Of a stretch of DNA of 64,000 bases, positions 17,927 to 25,814 are shown in pieces. Location of the stretch: NCBI GenBank assembly GCA_910587805.1, contig CAJUNM010000008.1, positions 1-64,000 on the forward strand. The letters are read 5' to 3'. Numbering within the stretch: position 1 is the stretch's first letter; each line of letters starts with the position of its first letter. The notes beneath the pieces are model-generated. The model ran no database searches. It saw only the letters and a program-made list of their open reading frames with translations, and was not told the DNA's origin. The DNA comes from an uncultured Christensenellaceae bacterium (GTDB lineage Bacteria; Bacillota; Clostridia; Christensenellales; Pumilibacteraceae). A program made the translations under genes and the position numbers.

Positions 17927-18002
17927 CGAGGCGTAGCGCAGTTGGTAGCGCGCATGGTTAGGGACCATGAGGCCGCGAGTTCGAGTCTCGCCGCTTCGAC
18001 CA
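17927..18002 (+). tRNA. tRNA-Pro (anticodon AGG), CCA encoded
   Basis: The cloverleaf folds fully. The acceptor is CGAGGCG/CGCTTCG with one G-T pair. The D arm is GCGC-8-GCGC. The anticodon stem CATGG/CCATG carries loop TTAGGGA, the T arm is GCGAG/CTCGC with TTCGAGT, the discriminator is A, and CCA is encoded. C1-G72 with A73 and G37 after a GG anticodon end are proline identity features, so the anticodon is AGG (A34, presumably converted to inosine). Most bacteria read proline codons with UGG, GGG or CGG tRNAs, so AGG is uncommon. The 3' 45 bp are the attachment site of the adjacent element, which restores the gene exactly. Confidence 0.92.
17958..18002 (+). repeat. attL core (45 bp, 3' half of tRNA-Pro)
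   Basis: The 45 bases from the anticodon loop to the CCA end recur without mismatch at 31488-31532. They mark the left boundary of the integrated element. Confidence 0.95.
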
Positions 18003-18007
18003 TAAAG

Positions 18008-18037
18008 CTCTCGTCGCGTTTCGCGGCGGGAGTTTTT
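18008..18037 (+). terminator. Element-borne terminator for the tRNA gene
   Basis: CTCTCGTCGCG pairs with CGCGGCGGGAG (two wobble pairs) and is followed by TTTTT. It lies just inside the element, so after integration the tRNA uses a terminator supplied by the element. Confidence 0.75.
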
Positions 18038-18063
18038 GCTTAAATCGGGGGATTTTGCCCACA

Positions 18064-18098
18064 AAATAAGCCGTCTCCATATCGGAAGCGGCTTATTT
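18064..18098. terminator. Terminator after the integrase gene
   Basis: AAATAAGCCG pairs with CGGCTTATTT across a 15-nt loop. It can serve leftward transcription through rep and int. Confidence 0.65.
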
Positions 18099-18150
18099 CA
18101 TGCCGGGTATTTATGCCGGCAACAGGGATTTACCGTATAAAACGGCGAAT

Positions 18151-18169
18151 TGTGGTCAAATTTGTAGTC
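18151..18169. repeat. Left arm-type integrase site
   Basis: This 19-bp sequence holds two GTrGTC units 11 bp apart (TGTGGTC and GTAGTC). It recurs with two mismatches at 31399-31417 near the other end, in the same orientation. It overlaps the integrase stop codon. Paired arm sites are expected for integrases with an N-terminal arm-binding domain. Confidence 0.55.
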
Positions 18170-19286
18170 AGTCTTGAGAGTCCGGATTGAATATATCGTC
18201 GAGCTTTTTCGCCTCGGATAATGAGAACTCCCGGCTAACGTCGCTGTATATATCCGCAGTGGTGGAAAGCTCGCTATGCCCGAGCCACACTTGCACCACC
18301 TTGATCGGCACGCCGGCTTCCAATGCTCGAGTAGCGAACGTGTGCCTAAGGTCGTGCAAAACGTGAGCAGGGCTGTACTTTTTGAAATGCTTGGAAACAT
18401 AATCCGGCTTGAAATCAAACAACGGTCCGGAGCTCGGCAGGAGTTTAAGCAATTCCTTTATGCCGGCAAACAACGGAATGTATCTATCCGAGCCTTCGGT
18501 CTTGGTGCCGCGGATATGTACGAATTGCTCTGTCTCATCCACGTCCTCACGGCATACGGTCAACGCCTCGTTACGCCTGCACCCGCTGTACAACACAAAC
18601 CGGTAATACAGCTCGAGCTTACTGCCGCGGATCGTCTCGAGGAAAACCGACTGCTCCTCGACAGTGAGAGCTATGCCCTTTTCACGCTTGGCTTTTACGC
18701 GCTTTACCGCGAGCATAGGGTTATACGTTATGAGCCGCTCGGCTACAGCTTGACGGAACGCTCCGGACAGAATGTTATAAACGTCCTCGCGCACGCGATC
18801 GGACTCGACGGATTTGAGGATCCTTTGCAAATCTATAGGACGCACGTCGGCGAGCTTGAGCGCGTCCGACGCTTGCGGCGCAATATGCAAACGGATATTT
18901 CTTTGCATTGCCTTATACGTTTCCGCTCCGACTTCGCCTTTTTTGTAAACGTCGATATACTCGGTCAGCCACGCAAGCAAAGCTATGTCCGCCGGACGAT
19001 TGTCACGAAGCTCCAATGCGGCTTCGAGCTTTTTCAAGCAGTCGTTATACGTCCGAGCATAGACCGAGCGCGGCTTGCCGTTCTGCATATACCGCCCCTC
19101 GAATCTGCCGTCGCTGCGCTCGCGTATATGTCCCTCTCTCGGCTTCTTTCTTTTCGGTGACATGATTTGTATAAGATTCCTCCGTTCTTGTACTTCGATG
19201 TCAATGTCGTTGAGTAGCGTTACAAGCTTGAACGCCACTTTGTTGAGCTGCTCGGCATAATGCCGAATTTGTTGTTCTTTTGTCAT
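18168..19286 (-). CDS. int: Tyrosine-recombinase integrase of the element
   Basis: This 372-residue enzyme integrates the element at tRNA-Pro. An N-terminal AP2-like arm-binding region ('RSDGRFEGRYMQNGKPRSVY', residues ~57-76) and a SAM-like core-binding domain (~98-185) precede the catalytic domain. All catalytic residues are visible: Arg237 in 'GCRRNEA', His311 and Arg314 in 'HDLRHTF', His337 in 'LGHSEL' and Tyr347 in 'DIYSDV'. The start at 19286 follows GGAGG. That site sits in a 9-bp hairpin (19289-19312), suggesting controlled translation. It reads toward attL, as is usual for such elements. Confidence 0.96.
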   Translation of the reverse strand: MTKEQQIRHYAEQLNKVAFKLVTLLNDIDIEVQERRNLIQIMSPKRKKPREGHIRERSDGRFEGRYMQNGKPRSVYARTYNDCLKKLEAALELRDNRPADIALLAWLTEYIDVYKKGEVGAETYKAMQRNIRLHIAPQASDALKLADVRPIDLQRILKSVESDRVREDVYNILSGAFRQAVAERLITYNPMLAVKRVKAKREKGIALTVEEQSVFLETIRGSKLELYYRFVLYSGCRRNEALTVCREDVDETEQFVHIRGTKTEGSDRYIPLFAGIKELLKLLPSSGPLFDFKPDYVSKHFKKYSPAHVLHDLRHTFATRALEAGVPIKVVQVWLGHSELSTTADIYSDVSREFSLSEAKKLDDIFNPDSQD

Positions 19287-19288
19287 AT

Positions 19289-19312
19289 TTGTGTACCTCC
19301 ATAGGTACACAA
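19289..19312 (-). promoter_or_regulatory. Hairpin or palindromic operator over the integrase ribosome-binding site
   Basis: TTGTGTACC and GGTACACAA form a perfect 9-bp stem around a 6-nt loop. The GGAGG of the integrase gene lies across the loop and the 3' arm, so folding would hide it. It could instead be a DNA operator. Confidence 0.7.
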
Positions 19313-19347
19313 TATCGCATATCAAATAAAAATCAATATAGCACTAA

Positions 19348-20691
19348 TCAGAACGGATTCCACTCGTCCTCAGTCAACCCTATATCCAAATCGAACCGCA
19401 GCTGCTCATACGTCGGTTCAGGCTCGGCAGGCTCGTTAGCAGCCGGCGCTACAGGCTCGTCGTCGGGATCGCGTGTCTTGAGCCATTCCTGCACGAACTT
19501 ATACGCCTTCTTACGCGAGATGCACCGAAGCGACTTATTTCGCATTTGCTCCGTAAGCTTGAGAAGCTCGAACGTTAGACCGACGGGGTCCTCTACCTCT
19601 TTCAACCGGCTAACGACGTACTCATACGCAGCGAGAACGTCGGGATCTATTTCCCACTCGTCCTTTGGCAGCTTGTACCAAGCGCCGTAGCCCTGCCCAA
19701 AGTGCATGTTCTTTAAGAGCGGCACGAGGACCTTGAATTGGTAGTACGCCATAAGCGCCGAACCGTCCTTCGTAAGCTTCGTAACGTACTTGAAAGCCTC
19801 GTGCCAATGATTACCCTCTATCTTGTCTATAACGCAGCTGTAGCCCTCACGCCGGAAAGCCTTGAGCATAGATTTACTAACCTTGTACTTTTTGCACCAA
19901 ACCTCAAGCTTCTTATCGTCTACGGCGATTCCGTTCAGAACGTAGTCCACTACTATCCTGTCCAACCGTATGCCGTTGTATTTCAGCGCAAGCACTTTTT
20001 GTATGAGTATCTCGAGGTCGGAAAACTTGCGCTTAAATACACCATAGCTGTAACTGAAATCGTTGGTATATAGCTTTTGCTCGTCGAGGTCCTTCTTGAG
20101 CGCCAAGACGCAGTGGTAATGCGGGTGGAAGCTCGTCGGGTTAATCACTATCTCTATATTCCGGTAGCACGCATGAAAACCGTACGACGTAAAGTCTATC
20201 CCGGCAACCGTAGAATTACCGGTAAAATAACGTATAATGCTCGAGAACGCGGTAGCGAAGCGGTCGAGCGAATCCTTTATACCTGTAATCGGGCAATTGG
20301 GAACCGAAAGCGTCATCAGATACAAGTCATAATCCTTTGCCGCGTCCTCAAGTATCCGGGTAAAGCGCTGCATTTGCGCCGCTTGCTTGAGGTGCTGGCA
20401 ATTTACGCAAAAGCGGTCATGACACAATAAAATTTGCTTAACGTCGAATACCTCTTGAAGGTTGTAAAAATCTCCCCACCAACGCTTGTGGCAATTAAGC
20501 ATGCGTTGGGAATTAAGCTTGTACTGTTCCTCGCCAAGCTCGTCTGCAAGCTGATTGTAATACTCGGCATAAACGTCGTTGAATAAGGTGTTACGGTCGA
20601 GCTTATCTACCTCTCTCGGCGTTATTTCTATATCCGGTGAAACGTCAAATACAGGGACGAACTCCGACTGTTTTTCTGACTTTCTACCCAT
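19348..20691 (-). CDS. rep: HUH rolling-circle replication initiator (Rep_1-like)
   Basis: This 447-residue protein has the Rep_1 features. A zinc-binding-like cluster 'CHDRFCVNCQHLKQ' (Cys90, Cys95, Cys98) comes first, then 'LMTLSVPNCP' (motif 1), then the metal-binding HUH motif 'HPHYHCVLAL' at 189-198, and the catalytic tyrosine in 'HEAFKYVTKL' (Tyr302). It would nick the double-strand origin and start rolling-circle replication of the excised circle. The start at 20691 is preceded by GGAGAACAGC. The hairpin-rich intergenic region just upstream is the obvious place for its origin. A single Tyr suggests plasmid- or inovirus-type Rep rather than a two-Tyr phiX type. Confidence 0.88.
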   Translation of the reverse strand: MGRKSEKQSEFVPVFDVSPDIEITPREVDKLDRNTLFNDVYAEYYNQLADELGEEQYKLNSQRMLNCHKRWWGDFYNLQEVFDVKQILLCHDRFCVNCQHLKQAAQMQRFTRILEDAAKDYDLYLMTLSVPNCPITGIKDSLDRFATAFSSIIRYFTGNSTVAGIDFTSYGFHACYRNIEIVINPTSFHPHYHCVLALKKDLDEQKLYTNDFSYSYGVFKRKFSDLEILIQKVLALKYNGIRLDRIVVDYVLNGIAVDDKKLEVWCKKYKVSKSMLKAFRREGYSCVIDKIEGNHWHEAFKYVTKLTKDGSALMAYYQFKVLVPLLKNMHFGQGYGAWYKLPKDEWEIDPDVLAAYEYVVSRLKEVEDPVGLTFELLKLTEQMRNKSLRCISRKKAYKFVQEWLKTRDPDDEPVAPAANEPAEPEPTYEQLRFDLDIGLTEDEWNPF

Positions 20692-20733
20692 GCTGTTCTC
20701 CTTGTCCACGTAAGCTTATTTCTATATGTCAAG

Positions 20734-20923
20734 AGGTTCGCCTCGCGGCGCTTGCGCGCCGCTCGTCGAACCTGCCAATGCCGGCAGGCTGTCTATCCGC
20801 GCGGGGCGGCAAGCCGCCCCCTCGCGTTCTGCTGTTGTCTAAGGTGCGGGCGTTCCGCCCGCGGATTCAGTATTGCGGCGCTTACGCGCCGCGCTTTCTT
20901 GACAAAGCGGTGGTCCGCTTGTC
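20734..20923. other. Array of six GC-rich hairpins: candidate replication origin / packaging signal
   Basis: Hairpins follow one another between rep and the ATPase gene. (1) 20734-20773, AGGTTCG/CGAACCT enclosing GCGGCGC-TTGC-GCGCCGC. (2) 20771-20788, CCTGCC/GGCAGG. (3) 20798-20826, CGCG-c-GGGGCGGC-AA-GCCGCCCC-ct-CGCG. (4) 20846-20862, GCGGGCG-TTC-CGCCCGC. (5) 20875-20892, GCGGCGC-TTAC-GCGCCGC, a near copy of the inner part of 1. (6) 20901-20923, GACAAaGCGG/CCGCTTGTC. No gene overlaps them. Filamentous phages keep their plus and minus origins and packaging hairpin in such an intergenic region. Confidence 0.8.
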
Positions 20924-21042
20924 CGGCTCGGGCGCTGCTACCGTGTAGCTATCGTCCGCTCCACTCTGTACTGCGTTCTGCAGTGGCACCTCGGCGGCAA
21001 GGGCTTCGCCAATGCTCCGCGTTCCGCCTCGGGTACTCTCTG

Positions 21043-23190
21043 TTACCGCTGTTCTGTTCGGCTGTTCTCCGCCTTCGGCTTCGGTGTCGGTGTCGGCGCT
21101 ATTTCTCGCACGAAATAGCTGTTCTGCTCTCTTAACTCCGTTAAGCTCGCTCTGACATCTTTGTACGTCTGGTACGTATCTACGCCGCCCGATGTTTTCG
21201 CCGCGGCTCGAGCGAATATGTCCGCAAAGCATGCCGTGTCGTATCTCTTGGCATAGATCTTTTTATTGACTATGTAATATTCCTGTTTCCGTATGGATCC
21301 GTCCTGCGTGCCGTTTTCCATGCCCAGCTCGATCACGCTATACCCGTAGAGGTTATCCATGCGTTTCTTATGCTTGTACAGCATTGACGCAGCTGCGTGA
21401 ATCAAGTGAGAAAAAAGCGTATCGTCGCTGCGCATGAACCGGTGCGTCATGTACCTTTCGGATAGGACCGTATACAGCTTGTTATACAGCCAATTCCTAA
21501 GCCCGTAAAACGGCAGCGCGTTCCCGGTCTCTGTCTTGCTTCCGACGTGCAAGAGCATGCACAGCTCTTTCGCGTCGGCTGCCAAGCTCTCCGGGCGTTG
21601 GTCGTCCATATACACGCTGACGTACGGAAAGTATTCGACGGTAGACAAGTGCCGGCAGAGCTTGAGCCAACGATTGAATCCGTCGTTCAGACGGTTCGCT
21701 TCCTCGGCGGTCCGAGCTACGCCCTTCGTGTCGTTCTGATTCCCCCGTTCCTTGCCGATCTCCGTTATTCCGATCACGCCGAACTCGAAACTCCCCGCGC
21801 GCGGGTTGTTTTTCTCGACGGTCTTGCATGGGCGCATTGCGTCGAAGTCTATAATATGACTGTACTCGCTGTTCTCCACGTCGTCGGCAGTACGGCTCAA
21901 AAAGTCGCTGTCCCATTCGGGAAAGTTGCCGAGATCCATGAGTACAGCGTCGTCGCGTACGGAATAATTCCCTACGATCACGCTCGAGCTTACCGTGTAT
22001 ATGTAGTACAATTGCGCATAAACCTCGAGGATCTCCCAGATACTGCGATCGTATAAGGCGTTGTCGAAGTATATAGAACCGTCGTAGAACCATATCTCGG
22101 CGGTATTCCCGGCGTGAGCTTCCCACTCACGCTTTTTCGCTCGGATATACCGTCGGCACATCACGAGGTTATATATCTCTCGACTTTCTATCTTGTCCTT
22201 AAACTCAAGCTCGAACCTTAGCCACGAAAAATCCGGAAAGCACATTTGCAGTTCTTTCAGACCCTCTCGAGCTTTGTCTCTGAACATGGCTTGCCGGCTC
22301 AAGCTCATGTCCGTAAGCAGCATTGTTTTACCTTTGCCCATTGTTCCCACCAACATCACGGCAACCGGCAGTTCGTCGAGAAAAGCTTGGTTATTCCATT
22401 CCATGCTGCGCAAGTAACGTACGGCATTGCGTTTTGCTATGAGATCGTATATGTAAAGCCCGACGATCACATACAGCCACGGCGGCAGCGCGGTAAACGT
22501 CGGTTTAAGGTCGTATGTCAGTCTCACTATATTCGGGTAGATCGCCGCTGCGTCGAACGTGACGGCAAAATACGCTGCGAACGCTACAGCATTAAAAACG
22601 ATCGTCGGAAGATTTAAGTTGAACATCCAAATAACTATGATCGGGATATGATACGCCTTATGATCCTTAAGGAACTGCCACAGATCCTTTACGAAGCGCA
22701 CCGTCGGCGTGATCGCCATGTCTCTGAAGCGTTTATATGCCTGTAGCGGCTTACTTTCGGTGAGCTTGTCCGTTATTACTTTCTTGCCGCTATGCGTCAG
22801 TACGGCTTTGAAAACGAGCCACAGACAGATAACAACGGCAACAGCGATCAATAAATAAAGTAAAAGATCGCCGACGTCGGAGAAATAGATCCTTGCATTT
22901 CTCGGCGTGACGAAAGTTATCCAAAAGCGCTCCCAGCGTTCTCCGAAGCCGGCAGTCGTACTCGGCAGCACACTAACGTCGAGTTTGTCCGGGAGCTTGT
23001 TGGTGTCTACAGCAAAGCTCGGGGCATAGCCGAACAGCTTGACAAAAAAATACGCGACGGAGAGTCCGAACGATTTACAAGCGAAACCGAACCGCACATA
23101 GCTCTCGGTGAGCAGCAGTCCGCCGAGCAGAGCGGAGCCGGCGAGCATAATGGCGCAGAGCGCGTGCATGGCTTTTGTTCTCTTGCTCAT
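21043..23190 (-). CDS. Zot/pI-like P-loop ATPase with multi-span N-terminus
   Basis: This is a 715-residue membrane protein. About five hydrophobic segments occupy residues ~8-28, 43-58, 113-138, 188-218 and 236-254. A P-loop ATPase follows: Walker A 'VGTMGKGKT' at 281-289 and a Walker B-like strand 'FGVIGITEIGKERGNQ' near 470-485. A Pro/Lys-rich tail ends the protein. Inovirus pI (Zot) drives phage extrusion and is membrane anchored, but usually by one helix after the ATPase. Here the anchor is N-terminal and multiple, as in coupling proteins, although no FtsK, VirD4 or VirB4 signature is seen. The start at 23190 overlaps the stop of the 32-residue peptide gene (ATGA). Confidence 0.6.
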   Translation of the reverse strand: MSKRTKAMHALCAIMLAGSALLGGLLLTESYVRFGFACKSFGLSVAYFFVKLFGYAPSFAVDTNKLPDKLDVSVLPSTTAGFGERWERFWITFVTPRNARIYFSDVGDLLLYLLIAVAVVICLWLVFKAVLTHSGKKVITDKLTESKPLQAYKRFRDMAITPTVRFVKDLWQFLKDHKAYHIPIIVIWMFNLNLPTIVFNAVAFAAYFAVTFDAAAIYPNIVRLTYDLKPTFTALPPWLYVIVGLYIYDLIAKRNAVRYLRSMEWNNQAFLDELPVAVMLVGTMGKGKTMLLTDMSLSRQAMFRDKAREGLKELQMCFPDFSWLRFELEFKDKIESREIYNLVMCRRYIRAKKREWEAHAGNTAEIWFYDGSIYFDNALYDRSIWEILEVYAQLYYIYTVSSSVIVGNYSVRDDAVLMDLGNFPEWDSDFLSRTADDVENSEYSHIIDFDAMRPCKTVEKNNPRAGSFEFGVIGITEIGKERGNQNDTKGVARTAEEANRLNDGFNRWLKLCRHLSTVEYFPYVSVYMDDQRPESLAADAKELCMLLHVGSKTETGNALPFYGLRNWLYNKLYTVLSERYMTHRFMRSDDTLFSHLIHAAASMLYKHKKRMDNLYGYSVIELGMENGTQDGSIRKQEYYIVNKKIYAKRYDTACFADIFARAAAKTSGGVDTYQTYKDVRASLTELREQNSYFVREIAPTPTPKPKAENSRTEQR

Positions 23191-23285
23191 GCCGCACCCG
23201 CCCATGTGAATACGCAATAGCCGGCAAGGACCGTTACTACCGCTACTCCGATCGCTATTAAGATATACTTTACTATTTTTCGCAT
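23187..23285 (-). CDS. 32-residue single-span membrane peptide
   Basis: An ATG at 23285 opens a 32-codon frame: basic start (MRKIVKY), one hydrophobic helix (residues ~7-25, rich in Ile, Val and Ala), then a short exposed end 'CVFTWAGAA'. Its stop codon overlaps the ATPase start by the ATGA pattern and a GAGGA stretch lies upstream. Operon position, coupling and composition argue that it is real. It could be a coat-type peptide or a small partner of the ATPase. Confidence 0.65.
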   Translation of the reverse strand: MRKIVKYILIAIGVAVVTVLAGYCVFTWAGAA

Positions 23286-23293
23286 ACTACACA

Positions 23294-23536
23294 TTAATTG
23301 TCCTCGCTCAAATGGGGCTCAACGTAATTAAAAATCTCATAACCATTCTCTTTCCAAAAAGTTTCGCGCTCCACCGTCCAAAGACTATAATCTATTCGCT
23401 CTATTTTTTCAAGCGAAGAACAGTATATCTTTCCGATTACACGATAAATATTATCGGTTACAACTTTGTAGACACACAATACATAATCGTTTGCACAAAT
23501 AGAATATCGCCTAATATTCAATAAATAAGTTTTCAT
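23294..23536 (-). CDS. Hypothetical 80-residue protein of the element
   Basis: This small protein starts eight bases after GGAGAG. It is rich in Tyr, Ile and Cys and has no signal peptide or membrane helix. I do not recognise it. It lies between the hairpin group at 23.6 kb and the 32-residue peptide gene, with an 8-bp gap to the latter, so it belongs to the same transcript. Confidence 0.65.
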   Translation of the reverse strand: MKTYLLNIRRYSICANDYVLCVYKVVTDNIYRVIGKIYCSSLEKIERIDYSLWTVERETFWKENGYEIFNYVEPHLSEDN

Positions 23537-23592
23537 AATACTCTCCTTTTTCGCTTGACTTTATATCCGGTGTTAGTGTAGAATGTATGTAG

Positions 23593-23664
23593 GTAAGCAA
23601 AGCTTACACCGGTCGGCGACTGTCCCGACATTGCCCCAAGTGGTTAATCTTGGGGTTTTTTTTT
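23593..23664. other. Three consecutive hairpins, the last with a T9 tract
   Basis: GTAAGC-AAA-GCTTAC (23593-23607), GTCGG/CCGAC (about 23611-23629) and CCCCAAG/CTTGGGG followed by nine T (23634-23664) stand side by side. The third has terminator form only on the plus strand, opposite to the genes. It overlaps the 3' end of the 213-residue gene. This may be a second structured cis signal, or a barrier to antisense transcription. Confidence 0.55.
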
Positions 23665-24285
23665 GCCTCGAAACTTATCCATTTTCTTACGGTTAGCCTG
23701 CATCGGCTTCGAGTGATTAAATACCGTATCTTTAATAAAATTAACATCGTCTCTTGACACGTCCATATTCGGATGATTCTCTCTGAACTTTTCACCGATA
23801 ACGATAGGTTCGCCCTCGTCGTCCTCGATTTCCACAAAGTGTTTGAAATACGACTGTCCTTGTTGGTAGTCCGGCAACGGAGTTTTATTGTTACCGTCGC
23901 TTGAAGACAGCGGAACTACGGCAAGCTCGTTAGCCTCGTTCGCTTCGATCACCACAACGGGACGTTCCTTTTCCGATCCGGTGTCTTTGCCCGGGAGATA
24001 TTTATCCGAAGTGCTTAATGTTCTGCCTTGAGGGATTTTTCCCGTTTCTGTCCGAGCTTTGGGCATATTGCGCGATTGCTGCCGAGCGCGTTGAACGTTC
24101 TTTGACGGCACCGTGCTTATAGGCTTTGACGGAGACTTTTGTCCGTTCGGACGCTGCCGGGGCTGTTCCGGCTTTTGCTTCTTCCCACGTATAGCGTAAG
24201 TTTTCTTGATCATAAAAGCCTGCGTTTCGCTCGTGCATTTACGCCGCGGACGATTGCCGTTGTTATTCCCGTTAGAGTTTTTCAT
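23644..24285 (-). CDS. Basic, largely disordered protein of the element
   Basis: This 213-residue protein starts at 24285 after GGAGACTGATC and overlaps the upstream gene by 14 bp. Residues 1-100 are rich in Asn, Arg, Lys, Gln and Pro and look unstructured. A short acidic segment 'HFVEIEDDEGEPIVIGEKF' and a basic tail follow. No membrane helix is present. Composition suggests a nucleic-acid or assembly role inside the cell, but I do not recognise the family. Confidence 0.6.
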   Translation of the reverse strand: MKNSNGNNNGNRPRRKCTSETQAFMIKKTYAIRGKKQKPEQPRQRPNGQKSPSKPISTVPSKNVQRARQQSRNMPKARTETGKIPQGRTLSTSDKYLPGKDTGSEKERPVVVIEANEANELAVVPLSSSDGNNKTPLPDYQQGQSYFKHFVEIEDDEGEPIVIGEKFRENHPNMDVSRDDVNFIKDTVFNHSKPMQANRKKMDKFRGKKKPQD

Positions 24286-25804
24286 GATCAGTCTCCCTCT
24301 CCCGTTCTGCTCGCTCCGCCTCGCGCTGTTTCCGACGTTCCCGGCGTTCTTTCCGAGATTCCTCGCGGTCCTTTTCCGCTTCAAGCTCCTCTTTGCGTTC
24401 TTTCCGTGCGGCGTTTGCTTTCTTGGCGCTGTTCGCCGCGGCGCCGATCAGCTTGAACGGGGCGGAAACCACAACGCCTACACCGTGAAATAACGGCGGC
24501 AGGACCTGCGGACAAACGATCGACAGCACTACGAGCACGACGAGAATCACTACTACTATTGCCACGAAATACACCCATACGGGAATGTTCGCACCGACAA
24601 TGGAACCCGGAAACCATACCTCCGCATTCTTATCGTCAACAACACCGAGCGTATACGTCACGCCCGCTTTCTTAAACGTGAGCTGCAATAAAGATACCTC
24701 TCTTACTTCTACACCTTTTGCCTCGGCTCCAAGACTAATGCCGAGACCGACGAGAGGAATAAGAGTACCCAAAAGGATTGTCAAACCCCCGCCTTGCGGA
24801 GCTTTGAACGGCGTTTCGTAAAACTGAAACACCCAATCTGTTCCGTCAAGATTTTTCTTAGCGGCAGCAGGCAATTCTTCTGAATGCACCGACAGAAATT
24901 CCTCCGTTCGGCTTATTCTCTGCCATTCAAACTTTTTGCCAAACCAATACAAATCCTGTTCGTTAGTTACGACCTGATCGCTCGTTATATGTACTTTCTT
25001 TTTCTCTATTGCGCCCTCGTCGAGCATAACGTCTTTATCTATTACTTTACCCGTATACGGAACTTCCGAAAAAGCTATATCTGCAGACAAAATCTCGTCC
25101 ATACTGCGATCGAACTTGAACCCGACGTAATGACTGTCACAAGCATGTAACGCCGTCCAACTAATTCCGCTGTTACAACGTATAAGCGAAGGCGCGGACT
25201 TTGCCGTCACTACAACTACGTCCTTTTCCTCGACTTCGTAAGTCACTTCGCCGTTTACTGTGCTTGCCGTCCACAGCTTACCGACGGCATAAGCCTTTTC
25301 GTCACCCTCGCGCCCGCCGCTGTCTTGATCCAATACCGCGTCCCATTTCCTGTGTATTGCGGCTACAAGATAATATCGCAATCTATCTTGCCTTACGGCA
25401 AAGTTTTTGACCTTGTATTTATAAATCGTTTTTTCGGAGCCTATAAACTCAAGCTCGTAATCGTCGAACTTTGCACTCTCGTTTATAGCAGTGGACAGGC
25501 GTATTGTCGTTGCCAAAAATTTCCGACCGGTATTCGGGTGATACACGTACACGAACAGCTCGCCGTTGTTCGTTTCGGCAATTTGAAACACATTGTAAAA
25601 ATTATCCTCGGTTACTTCCTCGTCGGCTATCTCGGGATAATCCGCTATGTTAAACTCGGTATCCTTAAAGTCGTCGAGTATGCTCGGCGCTTCATCGGCA
25701 TATGCGGTTATGCAAAAGCACTGTAGCATAAACAGCAGCACCACTATTCCGGCAAGCGCAAGGCTTATTGTCCTGCGTTGTAATTCTCTTATTCTCTCGG
25801 TCAT
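24272..25804 (-). CDS. Large exported protein with C-terminal membrane anchor (candidate adsorption/coat protein)
   Basis: This 510-residue protein has a cleavable signal peptide (residues 1-36, cut after 'TAYA'). A long extracellular part of mixed strands follows, then a Gly-rich hydrophobic stretch ('TILLGTLIPLVGLGISLG', ~338-356), a strong membrane helix (~404-430), and an 80-residue cytoplasmic tail that turns into a highly charged Lys/Glu/Arg coiled coil. Signal peptide, exposed domain and a single C-terminal anchor are the topology of filamentous-phage pIII. The long charged tail is unusual for pIII. The gene has a GAGAGGT site and is packed in the structural operon. Confidence 0.65.
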   Translation of the reverse strand: MTERIRELQRRTISLALAGIVVLLFMLQCFCITAYADEAPSILDDFKDTEFNIADYPEIADEEVTEDNFYNVFQIAETNNGELFVYVYHPNTGRKFLATTIRLSTAINESAKFDDYELEFIGSEKTIYKYKVKNFAVRQDRLRYYLVAAIHRKWDAVLDQDSGGREGDEKAYAVGKLWTASTVNGEVTYEVEEKDVVVVTAKSAPSLIRCNSGISWTALHACDSHYVGFKFDRSMDEILSADIAFSEVPYTGKVIDKDVMLDEGAIEKKKVHITSDQVVTNEQDLYWFGKKFEWQRISRTEEFLSVHSEELPAAAKKNLDGTDWVFQFYETPFKAPQGGGLTILLGTLIPLVGLGISLGAEAKGVEVREVSLLQLTFKKAGVTYTLGVVDDKNAEVWFPGSIVGANIPVWVYFVAIVVVILVVLVVLSIVCPQVLPPLFHGVGVVVSAPFKLIGAAANSAKKANAARKERKEELEAEKDREESRKERRERRKQREAERAERERETDHEKL

Positions 25805-25814
25805 GATTTACCTC

